Notes: generated by a model not told the origin, from the letters alone. A stretch of DNA of 64,000 nucleotides from Megaustenia siamemsis (GCA_032433765.1 JAVIAB010000160.1:15182307-15246306); one strand, 5' to 3'; counted from the stretch's first letter, positions 44,624-54,890 are shown. A program made the numbers and translations.

Positions 44624-45638
44624 CGAACCACTAACACCGAGAGACATATTTACACTACCAGCTTAGACTAACCAGTAATCTCTAACTGTTTCACCCTTAT
44701 GCTTCATTTATGGTACAACGCTAAGCAGACACCCAACTACATAGCTATAAATAAATGTTATACTTGTACTAAATATTTACTCAATGTACTAAATATGTTT
44801 GTAATGTTATACACCTATTGAGATAATAAAAGAATAAAATATATCTTTTGCTTTCTGTTTTAACTTTAATGTTTTTCATTGATGTATAATCTACTAACCT
44901 ATCACTATCGAGCAGTACATGAAGAACGCCAAAGTCAGCACAAAGCAGACATAAACAGGTCACTTCCGGGGTCACCGGGACTAGAGGTCAACATCCCGAC
45001 ACGAGCAGTCATGGTTAACTCCCCTTGTCTCTCGTGTACATTAGGCGCTAAAGGCGCCTCTTATATATCTTTGTTAATTCGCGCCTAAATGCAATTCAGA
45101 CGGACCCTTGTATACTACTTACACAGAATAAAAGGATGGAAATGGCAGGACAAAATCACAAACATAGAATTATGGAAATTTACCAGTCAAATACCAGTGG
45201 ATAAAGAGATACAGCGAAGACGATGGCGCTGGATAGGACACACACTGCGGAAATCAACTGAGAGTATTACACAACAGGCTCTTTTGTGGAATCCCCAGGG
45301 GAAAAGACAAAGAGGAAGACCAAAGAATTCTTGGAGAAGACAGAAAGAAGCAGAGATGAAGATGATGGGGAAGACATGGAATGATCTTAAAAGAATGGCA
45401 AAAAAAGGAACGACTTGGAAATTGTTTGTTGAAGACCTATGCTCCACTGGGAGCTAAAAAGGTAGAAGAGTAAGAAGAAATTGTTATTTTCTGTAGAAAT
45501 GAATAATTGGTCTTAAAATAATTCTTTAATTTTATCAATAATTTTTTTTTCTGTAAGGACAGAAGTTGATACGTAACAATTCCTTAGAAATATTAAATGA
45601 GTGAAACAATGTTTATTTAAATACAACGTTGTTTACAG

Positions 45639-46529
45639 CATTGTTAATCGCTAAGAGTGAAAATGAGTTACAAGAAATGTTGGATATTATAGTGAAGGAA
45701 AGCAAAAATAAAGGACTCAGCCTTAATAGCAAAAAGACAGAGGTAATGGTAACAACAAAGAAAATGACATCACCTCAGTGCAAAATAAAGACAAGTGGAA
45801 CAATATTAAAACAGGTAAATGAATTTAAGTATTTGGGAACTTTGTTAACCTCAGACGGAAGATGTACAAAAGAGGTGAGATGCAGAATGGCTCAGGCAAA
45901 AGCAGCTTTCCAAAAAATGAGGAAGATACTATGCAATCCATTTTTGACAATAGAAACAAGAAAAAGAGTTCTTAAATGTTATGTAGAGCCAGTCTTAACA
46001 TATGGATGCGAATCATGGGCAATCTTATCATCATCATCACCATCATCTTCATCTTCATCATTATCATCATCATCATCCTCATCATCCTTATCATCATATT
46101 CATCGTTCAATCGTAAAAATCGTAGAGCCAGTCTTAACATACGGATGCGAATCATGGACAATTGGACAACAGACAAGAAAATCACTGGAGTTGTAGAAAT
46201 GTGGTTTTACAGAAGAATGTAAGAAAAGTACTGAAGAGGTTCTGAGAAAGGTCAAAACAAAAAGAGAGCTAATTTCCAATGTTAGGAAGAGATAATCATC
46301 ATTTTTTGGCCATGTAATGAGAAGAGAACAACTGGAATATATTGTAACAACTGGGAAAATTGAGGGACGGACAGATAGAGGGAAGCAAAGAGAAATAATA
46401 ACAGACAGCTTAAGAGAATGTCTTCTTGGCAGAAGGTCAACAACAGAAATGATAAATAGCTGCCGAGATCGAAAATTGTGGAGAGACATGATCACCTACG
46501 CCAGTAGGCCCGGTTCTTGATGATGATGA
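45639..46529 (+). mobile_element. 5'-truncated T1 retrotransposon with 10-bp TSD and internal duplication
   Basis: It is flanked by TTGTTTACAG at 45629-45638 and 46530-46539, with a (TGA)n tail. The frame reads SENELQEMLDIIVKESKNKG, SLNSKKTEVMV, FKYLGTLLTSDGRCTKEV and EPVLTYGCESW (C-terminal RT region). An ATC microsatellite at about 46025-46105 and a repeat of the EPVLTYGCESW segment follow. It then continues EMWFYRRM to the end with indels. Confidence 0.87.
46025..46105 (+). repeat. (ATC)n-type microsatellite between two copies of a 36-bp segment
   Basis: An interrupted CATCATCTTCATC tract. GTAGAGCCAGTCTTAACATA + YGGATGCGAATCATGG occurs on both sides (about 45982-46018 and 46123-46158). 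Confidence 0.85.
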
Positions 46530-46589
46530 TTGTTTACAGGTGTTGAATAACTGTAAAAGTGCATACCTTTAATTTTCATGTTATCATTT

Positions 46590-47245
46590 TGTATGCGAGT
46601 GTACTTAACAGCCAGTGATCGACAGCACTTGTCAAGTCTGTTATTGATAACAGTACGTCATCATCTTGCATGTTGATCTACCTGCCAGCCAATGATCGAC
46701 AACACTTCCCAAGTCTGTTATTGATGACAATAAGTTATTATCTTGCATGTGAGTTTACCTGCCAGCCAGTTATCGACAGCACTTCCCAAGTCTCTTATTA
46801 ATAACAGTACGTTATCATCTAGCATGTGAGTTTACCTGCCAGCCAGTTATCGACAGCACTTCCCAAATCTCTTATTAATAACAGTACGTTATCATCTTGC
46901 ATGTGAGTTTACCTGCCAGCCAGTTATCGACAGCACTTCCCAAGTCTCTTATTGATAACAGTGCGTTATCACCTTGTATGTGAGTCTACATGCCAGCCAG
47001 TTATCGACAGCACTTCCCAAGTCTCTTATTAATAACAGTACGTTATCATCTTGCATGTGCGTCTACCTGGCAGCCAGTTATCGACAGCACTTGTCTAGTC
47101 TCTTATTGATAACAGTACGTTATCTTCTAGCAAGTGAGTCTACCTGCCAGCCAGTTATCGACAGCACGTGTCTAGTCTCTTATTGATAACAGTACGTTAT
47201 CATCTTGTATGTGAGTCTACCTGCCAACCAATGATCGACATCAAT
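46590..47245 (+). repeat. 77-bp tandem repeat, about 8 copies
   Basis: Units contain CCTGCCAGCCAGTTATCGAC, AGCACTTCCCAAGTCTCTTA and TAACAGTACGTTATCATCTT. Edge units are more diverged. Confidence 0.93.
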
Positions 47246-47938
47246 TGGGACTTCTCTCACTGCCAGCAACAAACCGTCTTCTATTTTCTTCGATCCGTGA
47301 CCATCCTTTGCAGATAGTCTATAAGTCCAATTCTCACTGCAAATCCATGTCCCATTTTCTCAAGTATCTCAATGGTTAGTTATATAGTTAAAGGTGAAGC
47401 AAGGACAAGAAGTTCCGTCCAGCAGCTTTTAGGTCCACCCAGCCTTAAATAGGCACCGGATTTATTTTCTAGCAAAGTAGAACGCCCTAACGTATAACGT
47501 CAGACCAACCTCTTCGCCTCAAGTTTCGTGACACTGGTCAATGAAAAAAAAAGCATATGCGTAAAAAAATATGTTCCCATACACTTTGGGCATTTGTGAA
47601 CATTTTATTGTATTTCTATTTTAAATGCTCTCTTTTTGATTATTTTTAGTCTGTTTCTCTTTTTTTTTTCCCCTCGACTGTGATTTTGAACTTTACTGTT
47701 GGAGAAATGATCCTGGGGACCTAGCCCCTCCAGTTCTGACTTCTTTCTTGTTATCTCTACTTGTATTTTCTTCCGGTTGATGAAAGAGGCTAAATGAATA
47801 ATAAATGAGTATTATTATGGAGGGAAACCTCCGAGGCGATAGATCCGCGAATCGTTTCATGGGAAAGATTTGTTTACAGCAGTAGGGGAAATATTCACAG
47901 ATAATAAACAACCGAAAATAAATAGTCATGAGTATATG
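47246..47938. other. Unassigned, with a SINE2-like fragment at about 47395-47500
   Basis: CACCCAGCCTTAAATAGGCA and CCGGATTTATTTTCTAGC match the SINE2 middle. No gene is seen in the rest. Confidence 0.4.
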
Positions 47939-47947
47939 ACGTCTGAA

Positions 47948-48211
47948 GGGGAGCCGTGATAGCTCAGTGGTTTGTGAATTGGACTAAAAAGGACAAAGGG
48001 TAGGGTTCGATCCCAACCGTCGGCTTCCGGGTTCACCCAGCTTTAAATGGGTACCGGATTTTTTCTGGGAGAGTAAAGCAGCGCGGGTGTAATACCAATC
48101 ACATTACTCCAAAAATCATGTGCTGAAGGTCTGTAAAATTTATGATCACTAACACCATATTTCATATACGCCACTTGGCGTGATGGGGGTACTTTACTTT
48201 ACTTTTTATGC
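47948..48211 (+). mobile_element. SINE2 copy with 9-bp TSD
   Basis: It is flanked by ACGTCTGAA at 47939-47947 and 48212-48220. The head is GTGATAGCTCAGTGGTTTGT, box B GGTTCGATCCCAACC. The body is ACCAATCACATTACTCC. The tail is CGCCACTTGGCGTGATGGGG, then TACTTTACTTTACTTTTT. Confidence 0.9.
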
Positions 48212-48220
48212 ACGTCTGAA

Positions 48221-48490
48221 AGACATCGCCAATAATAGCAACCTTTTTAGGTTGATTATTTGTTCGTGTGCTCTAGCGCTCGTTTCTTGTGGCAAGGGAC
48301 TATGCTGAGGAATACGGGTTCCAGCCTGCTTCGGGCAGTCTATTGTACTTTGTTTTTTGCTGTTGTTAATTATTTGTTAATTTTGTTAGTGCTGCAAATA
48401 TATCTCTTCCTCTGAAATGATTCACTCATCTATAGCCTTGGAAGTTCCCCTCTATAATAATATTCATTTATTATTATTTGTGTCCAGTCT
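48221..48490 (+). mobile_element. SINE4 copy
   Basis: It starts AGACATCGCCAATAATAGC, has a box B-like GGGTTCCAGCCTGC, and ends CCCCTCTATAATAATATTCA. It abuts the SINE2 TSD on the left and a retrotransposon fragment on the right. Confidence 0.75.
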
Positions 48491-48499
48491 AAACCACTG

Positions 48500-49645
48500 G
48501 AAACTACTATCCGTGCTGTTTCGTCATTTAACTGTTTGTCTACAACGCAGGTATTCAGCCCTACTCTCACCGGTATAACTTCTCTCTCTCTGCGATCAAG
48601 ACTCAATCACAGTAGGATTCCAGACTCTTTCATGAAGTCAGCTGTCTGTTTAAGCGAATCGATTGCCCCATATAGTTTCTCTTCCAGGGAGGTGGGCGTG
48701 GACCACATTGCTCTTCTCAGGTCTGTGTACTGAGGGCATTCCTGTAGAACCATGTTTTGCAGTCATATTGTCCAGTGTACAGTGGCATAAGCTGGTTGTA
48801 CCTATTTTGAATTTGGTGAACTTGTGATTTCTCATTCTATTGTGGCCAGTGCGTAGGCGAAGTATGATGACTTGATCCCTCCTTGATAGTTGGTGGTATC
48901 CGTCACCCTCGTTATGCTTTGGGTGTTCTCGTTTCCATTTTTCAAGGAACTGACCCTTGAGGATGGATTTGACTTCATCATAACTGAGCGGATGGTTCTC
49001 TTGTGGTAATCTCCCTCCCCCTTTAGATAATTTGTCTGCGCGTTCGTTCCCGTGTATATTACAATGTGATGGTATCCACTGAATGACTACTCTCTGGAAG
49101 TTATTGCATAGTTGGTCCAAGGTTGTTCTCAAGTTGATAATACTGACAGTGCATCAGTCAGAATCACCAATTTATTGTGCATGTTATTTTTGTGTTGAGT
49201 AGCCAGTGTTGCAGCATCTCTGATGGCCTCAGTTTCTGCTTTAAAGTTGTTTGAGAATTTTCCAGTAGCTATTGACTTGGTGATCTCGTCCTGATTATTC
49301 AGCGTCAAGAACACACCTCTGCCTCCATTTCTGGTGGCATTTGTAGCAGAGCCATCTGTGTATATGTGGGACCAAGAGCCCTGTGGATAGGTATCGTGTA
49401 TGTGTTTTTCTGCAACAGGTTTTCTTTTTGTGTCTGATTGTGTGCCTTTTTTCACGGTTCCTGTTATATTTTCCTTAAGTTCTGGTATTTTATGCTTTCC
49501 ATGAGGAGACATATTAGATGGGCCCAAGGGTTTCGATATTGTTTGGTAAAGTACTGGGTCTCCAACATGTCTTAACAGGACAATACAGATATATAATTTA
49601 TTCCTGAGTGGTGTTCGTAACCCTGTGCTGTAATCACGAGTACAC
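48500..49645 (-). pseudogene. Antisense non-LTR retrotransposon fragment with RNase H domain
   Basis: On the minus strand the upper frame (ending at 49129) has HIYTDGSATNATRNGGRGVF (first Asp), AETEAIRDAATLA (Glu) and LVILTDALSVL (second Asp). A +/-1 frameshift near 49130 leads to VIQWIPSHCNIHGNERADKL, the last RNase H block. LRTGHNRMRNHKF and a Cys/His tail (SLCHCTLD) follow. It is 5'-truncated, with no RT domain in the window. The layout resembles RNase H-bearing I-type elements (inference). Confidence 0.85.
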
Positions 49646-49807
49646 ATGCGTGACATCGCCAATAATAGCAATTGTTTTTCAGGGTGCTTAGCTGGCCGTG
49701 TGCTCTAGTGCAATAGCTGGCCGCATGCTCTAGTGCTCTACTTGGCCGCATGTTCTAATGCTCTAGCTGGCCGCATGCTCTGGTGCTCTAGCTGGCCGCA
49801 TGTTCTA

Positions 49808-51920
49808 TAGCTTGTTTCATAACTCGTGCCCAACTTTTAAAATCGATAGCTTTTTAACCGCTTGTTGTAAGTTGTTCAAAATTTGCATGTAAAGTTATAA
49901 TGACTAGAACCCAACAGGAAATTAATTTCATTTAAAAAAAAACATTTGGTTATTATTGTTGCTTATTTGATTTATATAAATTTATAACGACCCATTGATG
50001 TAGTCAAAACTTAATGTTTACAGTATTTTAAGTTAAAAATAGCGAGTAAAAATCCATACACGGTAAAATTGACGTATTTGCACACTTTTACCGTGTTTTT
50101 TGACAAAATTAGACACTTGTAAAAAATACGAGAAATTGTGTGTTCCATTTCCGTTCATTCATAGGTGGAGACGTGGAACGATAACATTTATCATGAGTCT
50201 TAAAATGAAATTCTGCAGTTTACAAAACATCGCAATAAAAATGTATGACTATTTTTGCAAAGAGGCTAAACGAGGAAGATTATTTCATTCTTTAGAAAAT
50301 CCTGAGAATAGGACAAGACACATTTTGGATTTATCTAAACGGTCATTTAATCGCTGGATTCAAGCACGTGACAGTCAATGTTCAAAATATACAAAATCAC
50401 AAGGAAGAGCAAAAATGTTGGATAATTTCGACAGTGAACTTATTAGAAGTGAAATTTGCAAAATGTTGGGTATGAATGAAACTGTTACAATAAGAAAATT
50501 AAAAGTTTCGCTGAAAAAGAACAACAGTATTGACATATCAAAGTCTACATTATGGAGGAATGTGAGAGCTGCAGGCTTTACATTCAGAAAGTATTCCAAT
50601 GGACGAAACATCATCTGTGAGAAGCCACATATAGTAGTCATGAGAAGCAAGTACTTACGTGAAGTAAAAGAGGTGCGCAAGCAAGGTTATGATATTGTGT
50701 ACTTGGATGAAACATGGATCAATGCTCACCACACTAACCAAAGGGAATGGAAGTCATCAGATGGAAAGATTAAGAGATTAATACCTAGCAGCAAAGGACA
50801 GCGCTTGATAATTGCTCATGCAGGTAGTCGACAACATGGACTAATACAGAATGTAGAGCTCATTTTTCTTTCAAAATCCATAGACAATCGGGATTATCAC
50901 TCTGAGATGAATGGTCACATATTTAGACATTGGATTGAAAATTCTGTTCTCCCATCACTAGATCGACCATCTTGCCTAATAATGGACAATGCAGCGTACC
51001 ACAGCATTGTTGCACTTGAAGATAAAGTCCCGACGTCATCCAGTACAAAAGATGCTATTAAGATATGGCTCACAAAGGAGCACATACAATTTAATAACAT
51101 GTACTTAAACCCTGAATTACTATCTCTAGTAAAGCAAAAACAAAGGACAAAGATTTTTCAAATAGATAAGATTATCCAAGAGCACGGTCATATAAGTTTG
51201 AGGCTGCCACCTTACCATGCTCATTTAAATCCAATAGAACTAATCTGGGCAAAATTAAAAGGACAAGTGGCAGATGAAAATACAACATTCAAAATATGCG
51301 ATGTAAAGACTCTTGCTAATCTCGCTTTATTAAATATAGACAAAGATTATTGGGCTAAATGTGAAGTCCACGTCTTAAAACAGGAAAAGGAATATTGGAA
51401 AAATGATGGTTTGTGGAATGTTCTACCCCAAACAGTTATTAATCTTTTAGACTCGTCTGATTCTGAATGAAAGTATATAGTCCCCACAATGTTGGCCCCT
51501 ATATTACCTTAAATTAGTTCAACAAACGGTCCTTATCAGGACCACACAACTATGAAAATTGGACATACAGGTATACCTTGATATTATCGTCCGTCCTCGA
51601 ACTGAGAAGACAATAATTCTCCTGGTGTTTTGTCTTATCCAGTTATTTCCCCATTACGGCCACGCCTTTACCTAGTGAAAATTAATCATTGACCAGCAAC
51701 TACGGTAATTTCTATTATTTAGGGGTTCACAATTTACAATTTTGACAAACATCAAAGAAATTCGCCGCTTTAAGAAAACTGCAGCTGCAAGATATTTGTT
51801 AAATATACATTTAAATGGTCTTTTGCATTCTAATAACATTTGGAAAATTTCAACAGTTTTTAGCAAACGCTTACTGAGTAATAGCGTTTTGAAGTTGGGC
51901 ACGTGATTTGAAACGAGCTA
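49808..51920 (+). mobile_element. Tc1/mariner-superfamily transposon, intact copy, TA duplication
   Basis: The TA target duplication is at 49806-49807 and 51921-51922. The imperfect ~29-bp terminal inverted repeats begin TAGCTTGTTTCATAACTCG on the left and TAGCTCGTTTCAAATCACG on the right; both continue TGCCCAACTT. It is 2113 bp long, exactly as in the second copy at 59527-61639. One uninterrupted transposase gene lies inside. Confidence 0.95.
50193..51470 (+). CDS. DDE transposase, Tc1/mariner superfamily, DD83E spacing
   Basis: It cuts and pastes the surrounding element. The N-terminal ~120 residues (SLQNIAIKMYDYF ... LDLSKRSFNRWIQ, TIRKLKVSLKKNN ... ISKSTLWRNVRAAGF) look like paired helix-turn-helix DNA binding. 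The catalytic core has VYLDETW (Asp172), CLIMDNAAYH (Asp265) and LPPYHAHLNPIELIW (Glu349), numbered from the Met at 50193. The second Asp and Glu are 83 residues apart by my count, far from the 34-39 of Tc1/mariner proper. It resembles the group described as DD82E (Sailor), from memory. The frame is open from ATG 50100, but the second copy lacks that Met while MSLKMKFC is shared, so 50193 was chosen. All three catalytic residues are present, so it may be functional. Confidence 0.92.
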   Translation: MSLKMKFCSLQNIAIKMYDYFCKEAKRGRLFHSLENPENRTRHILDLSKRSFNRWIQARDSQCSKYTKSQGRAKMLDNFDSELIRSEICKMLGMNETVTIRKLKVSLKKNNSIDISKSTLWRNVRAAGFTFRKYSNGRNIICEKPHIVVMRSKYLREVKEVRKQGYDIVYLDETWINAHHTNQREWKSSDGKIKRLIPSSKGQRLIIAHAGSRQHGLIQNVELIFLSKSIDNRDYHSEMNGHIFRHWIENSVLPSLDRPSCLIMDNAAYHSIVALEDKVPTSSSTKDAIKIWLTKEHIQFNNMYLNPELLSLVKQKQRTKIFQIDKIIQEHGHISLRLPPYHAHLNPIELIWAKLKGQVADENTTFKICDVKTLANLALLNIDKDYWAKCEVHVLKQEKEYWKNDGLWNVLPQTVINLLDSSDSE

Positions 51921-52163
51921 TAGTGCTCTAGCTGGCTGCATGCTCTAGTGCTCTACTTGGCTGCATGTTCTAGTGCTTTAGCTGACCGCATGTTCTATTG
52001 CTCTAGCTGGCCGCATGTTCTAGTGCTCTAACTGGCCGCATGCTCTAGTGCTCTAGCTGGCCACGTGCTCTAGTGCTCTAGCTGGCCACATGTTCTTGTT
52101 CTCTTGCTGGCCGCATGTTCTAGTGCTCCAGCTGGTCGCATGTTGTAGTGCTCTAGCTGGCCG

Positions 52164-52689
52164 TGTCATAGACTCACACACGAAGTCTCTCTTGTTACGT
52201 AATTATATTCAGTTTATTGATCATCAAACATTATTCATCAACATTGTTCATCAACATTGTTCATCAACATTGTTCATCAACATTGATCATCAAACATTGT
52301 TCATCAACATTGTTCATCAACATTGTTCATCAACATTGATCATCAAACATTGTTCATCAGCATTGTTCATCAACATTGTTCATCAACATTGATCATCAAA
52401 CATTGTTCATCAACATTGTTCATCAACAATATTCATCAACATTGTTCATCAACATTGTTCATCAACATTATTCATCAACATTGTTCATCAACTTACGAAC
52501 TTGTAAGTCTACTTACCACATGTACTTTTGAAATACTTCAAAATGGAAACACAATCACTTCACAACTAAAGTCATAATATTCTCGATCAACTATCTATCA
52601 AGAATAACTTCTAAACTGACTTGAACTACACTTGGAGATTCTAACTTCTGAACTACTCAACATGCTCTCACTAACTCAACTCTATTACA
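52164..52689. mobile_element. Probable solo LTR, 4-bp TSD
   Basis: The 526-bp segment starts TGTCATAG and ends ATTACA. It is flanked by GCCG at 52160-52163 and 52690-52693, inside the 25-bp array, which it cleanly interrupts. TG...CA ends plus a 4-bp duplication fit an LTR left by recombination. No internal retrotransposon genes are present. Confidence 0.7.
52226..52492 (+). repeat. 13-bp tandem array inside the LTR
   Basis: The units are CATTGTTCATCAA, with CATTGATCATCAAA variants. About 20 units show a higher-order pattern of one variant every three to four. Confidence 0.92.
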
Positions 52690-53225
52690 GCCGCATGTTC
52701 TAGTGCTCTAGCTGGCCGCATGCTCTAGTGCTCTAGCTGGCCGCATGCTCTAGCTGGCCGCATGTTCTAGTGCTCTAGCTGGCCGCATGTTCTAGTGCTC
52801 TAGCTGGCCGCATGCTCTAGTGCTCTAGCTGGCCGCATGTTCTAGTGCTCTAGCTGGCCGCATGCTCTAGCTGGCCGCATGTTCTAGTGCTCTAGCTGGC
52901 CGCATGTTCTAGTGCTCTAGCTGGCCGCATGCTCTAGCTGGCCGCATGTTCTAGTGCTCTAGCTGGCCGCATGTTCTAGTGCTCTAGCTGGCCGCATGTT
53001 CTAGTGCTCTAGTTGGCCGCATGTTCTAGTGCTCTAGCTGGCCGCACGTTTCTCGTGGCAAGTCACTGTGTCGACATGTACAGGTTCGATCATGCTTCGG
53101 GCTGTCTCTTTATATTTTTCTCTTTTGTTGATCATTTGTTAATTTTTTTTTCCGAGTGTTGCAATCATACCTCTTCCCCTGCAGTGATTCGTCAAACCAA
53201 TTTAATAGCTTTTAATTGCTGATTT

Positions 53226-53685
53226 TTGGTCGCACACAAAAATGATGACATTGTTATATTCAGGTAAACGAAATCTCGTTACGTTTATTAATATTATAGA
53301 AGAGTGAAGCGATAAGCCTCTCCGTTGTATTTCCTTAATATGACCTATGGGCATAATTTTTCCTTCGCTGTTATTTATTGTTCTTCATCCCATAAGTCTG
53401 GAGTCCGTTGAGGCATCACTGACAGACTTCGTAAACTTACTTTATTTCTCTTTATCTTCAGTATTTCTTTGGGACGCTGCCTGGGCATCTCCATTCTTTG
53501 ATGTTAATATCCCATCCCTTTCTCCTTCCTTGCTGCTTTCACGGTTCACTGGCGAATTGTCTTTGCTAGACCAAATGATTTAGAAGCGTTGCCAAACCAT
53601 TTCATTTTGAGTTTCTTCATAATAGTAAAAAAATCATCACAAAATTGTGTTGCTTGTGTAAAATCATCATGCGAACTTTATTTCC
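53226..53685. other. Unassigned, possible old retrotransposon scrap
   Basis: AGGCATCACTGACAGACTTC at about 53411 echoes CATCACTGACAGACTTTATC at 5746. No gene is recognised. Confidence 0.35.
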
Positions 53686-53689
53686 GATA

Positions 53690-54115
53690 TGATCTAAATA
53701 AGAGAAGTCCAAAACCTTACAATAACTTTTGTGAAACGATCTAAGTTAGAGATATCCAAAACCTTACAATAACTTTTGTGAAACGATCTGAGTAAGAGAT
53801 GCCCAAAACCTTACAATAACTTTTGTGAAACGATCTAAGTTAGAGATATCCAAAACCTTACAATAACTTTTGTGAAACGATCTAAGTTAGAGATATCCAA
53901 AACCTTACAATAACTTTTGTGAAACGATCTAAGTTAGAGATATCCAAAACCTTACAATAACTTTTGTGAAACGATCTAAGTTAGAGATATCCAAAACCTT
54001 ACAATAACTTTTGTGAAACAATCTGAGTAAGAGATGCCCAAACCCTACGATAACATTTGTGATACGATCTCATGCCATAAACTTTATGATAACATTTATG
54101 AAACGATCTAAGGAA
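53690..54115 (+). repeat. 47-bp tandem repeat, about 9 copies
   Basis: Units: ACGATCTAAGTTAGAGATAT + CCAAAACCTTACAATAACTT + TTGTGAA, with diverged last copies. Confidence 0.94.
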
Positions 54116-54124
54116 GAGATACTA

Positions 54125-54260
54125 AATACATTACGAAAATACTCCATAACTTGTAATTTCTTCTGTAACTCTGCCGTATGTGTCCATGTTTCCCAAGCAT
54201 AAAGGCAAACTGATATAACCAGGGAGCTCATCAACCTGTCAACCATCCAAGAGTGGAATT
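54125..54260 (-). pseudogene. Retrotransposon tail fragment, antisense
   Basis: The minus strand reads RLMSSLVISVCLYAWETWTH then TAELQKKLQVMEYF, the SLVxSxxLYGCETWTxxAELxxxLQ region after RT. Confidence 0.65.
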
Positions 54261-54454
54261 ATTTACCTTACCTCATTCACTGAGTTAGGTGCACATTTTT
54301 CAGCCATTTCGATGGGAGAAAGTAAGGTTGTGATCAAACCCATTTTCTCTGGATCATCAACTGAGTGGGGTAACAATAATGTCACCGATTACTTTACTCT
54401 GACAGGTTGTGTAAAATATAAAAAAAAGGTTTGAATTAATCATTGGGAGCACAT

Positions 54455-54890
54455 TGTCCGTTAAGTGGTGGAGAGAGTAGAGTTTTGACTGAAACTTTGA
54501 GAGAACAGATTCTAATAAGTGGTAGAGAGAAGAGTTTTGAATGAAACTTTGAGAGAAGAACAGATTCTAGTAAGTGGTAGAGAGAAGAGTTTTGAATGAA
54601 ACTTTGAGAGAAGAACAGATTCTAGTAAGTGGTAGAGAGAAGAGTTTTGAATGAAACTTTGAGAGAAGAACAGATTCTAGTAAGTGGTAGAGAGAAGAGT
54701 TTTGAATGAAACTTTGAGAGAAGAACAGAGTAAGTGGTAAAAAGAAGAGTTTAGATTGAAACTTTGAGAGAAGAAGTAAGTGGTAAAAAGAAGGGTTTAG
54801 ATTGAAACTTTGAGAGAAGAACAAAGTAAGTGGTAAAGAGAATAGTTTCGGCTGAAACTTAGAGAGAAGAACAAGGTTAACAGAATTCAA
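54455..54890 (+). repeat. 46-57 bp tandem repeat, about 8 copies
   Basis: Units: GAAACTTTGAGAGAAGAACA + GATTCTAGTAAGTGGTAGAG + AGAAGAGTTTTGAAT. Later units lack the GATTCTA part. Confidence 0.92.

Larger units (their letters stand above)
39878..45118. mobile_element. 5.2-kb palindromic (foldback-type) DNA element with ~1.34-kb inverted arms
   Basis: It starts AGTAGTATACAAGGGTCC and ends with the complement. It is flanked by TTACGCA (39871-39877) and TTACACA (45119-45125), and RTE coding sequence resumes across it. The left arm 39878-41220 and right arm 43785-45118 are near-perfect inverted copies, including CT/GA microsatellites. No transposase frame lies inside, so it is presumably non-autonomous. 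I do not recognise the superfamily from the ends. Confidence 0.9.
37405..45477 (+). mobile_element. RTE-like copy 3, 5'-truncated, 13-bp TSD, split by three later insertions
   Basis: It is flanked by AAATTGTTATTTT at 37392-37404 and 45478-45490. Element pieces are 37405-38475, 39216-39411, 39641-39877 and 45119-45465. Coding is broken by stops (about 37546, 37708), indels and the insertions. Known motifs survive in pieces: GPDEILSEAIK, YRGIMLLSVPGK, GFRKNRSCAD, then LLYGCETWRTTKLT and RRWRWIGHTLRKS. It is older than copies 1 and 2. Confidence 0.9.
49690..53045 (+). repeat. 25-bp array GCTGGCCGCATGTTCTAGTG + CTCTA, about 28 units in three blocks
   Basis: Blocks are at 49690-49807, 51921-52163 and 52690-53045, separated by a DNA transposon and a solo LTR. 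Each unit repeats a box A-like TAGCTGGCCGCATG word. Confidence 0.9.
49650..53225 (+). mobile_element. SINE4 copy with an expanded internal 25-bp array, disrupted by two insertions
   Basis: The start GACATCGCCAATAATAGC is at 49652. A 25-bp array follows, and the 3' part (CGTTTCTCGTGGCAAG, box B GGTTCGATCATGC, TTCCGAGTGTTGCAATCATA) is at 53043-53220. The array comes from the TTAGCTGGCCGTGTGCTCTA head region seen once in the other SINE4 copies. Confidence 0.75.

Noticed and set aside
12740..48000. tRNA genes (for example at 20360, 29151, 47950)
   Set aside because: Box A and box B are convincing, but each lies at the head of a longer repeated element with a body and TSD. They are SINE heads rather than functional tRNA genes, with imperfect cloverleafs.
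50100..50192. Transposase start at ATG 50100
   Set aside because: The second copy has no Met at that place, while MSLKMKFC is shared. The upstream 31 codons may be leader.
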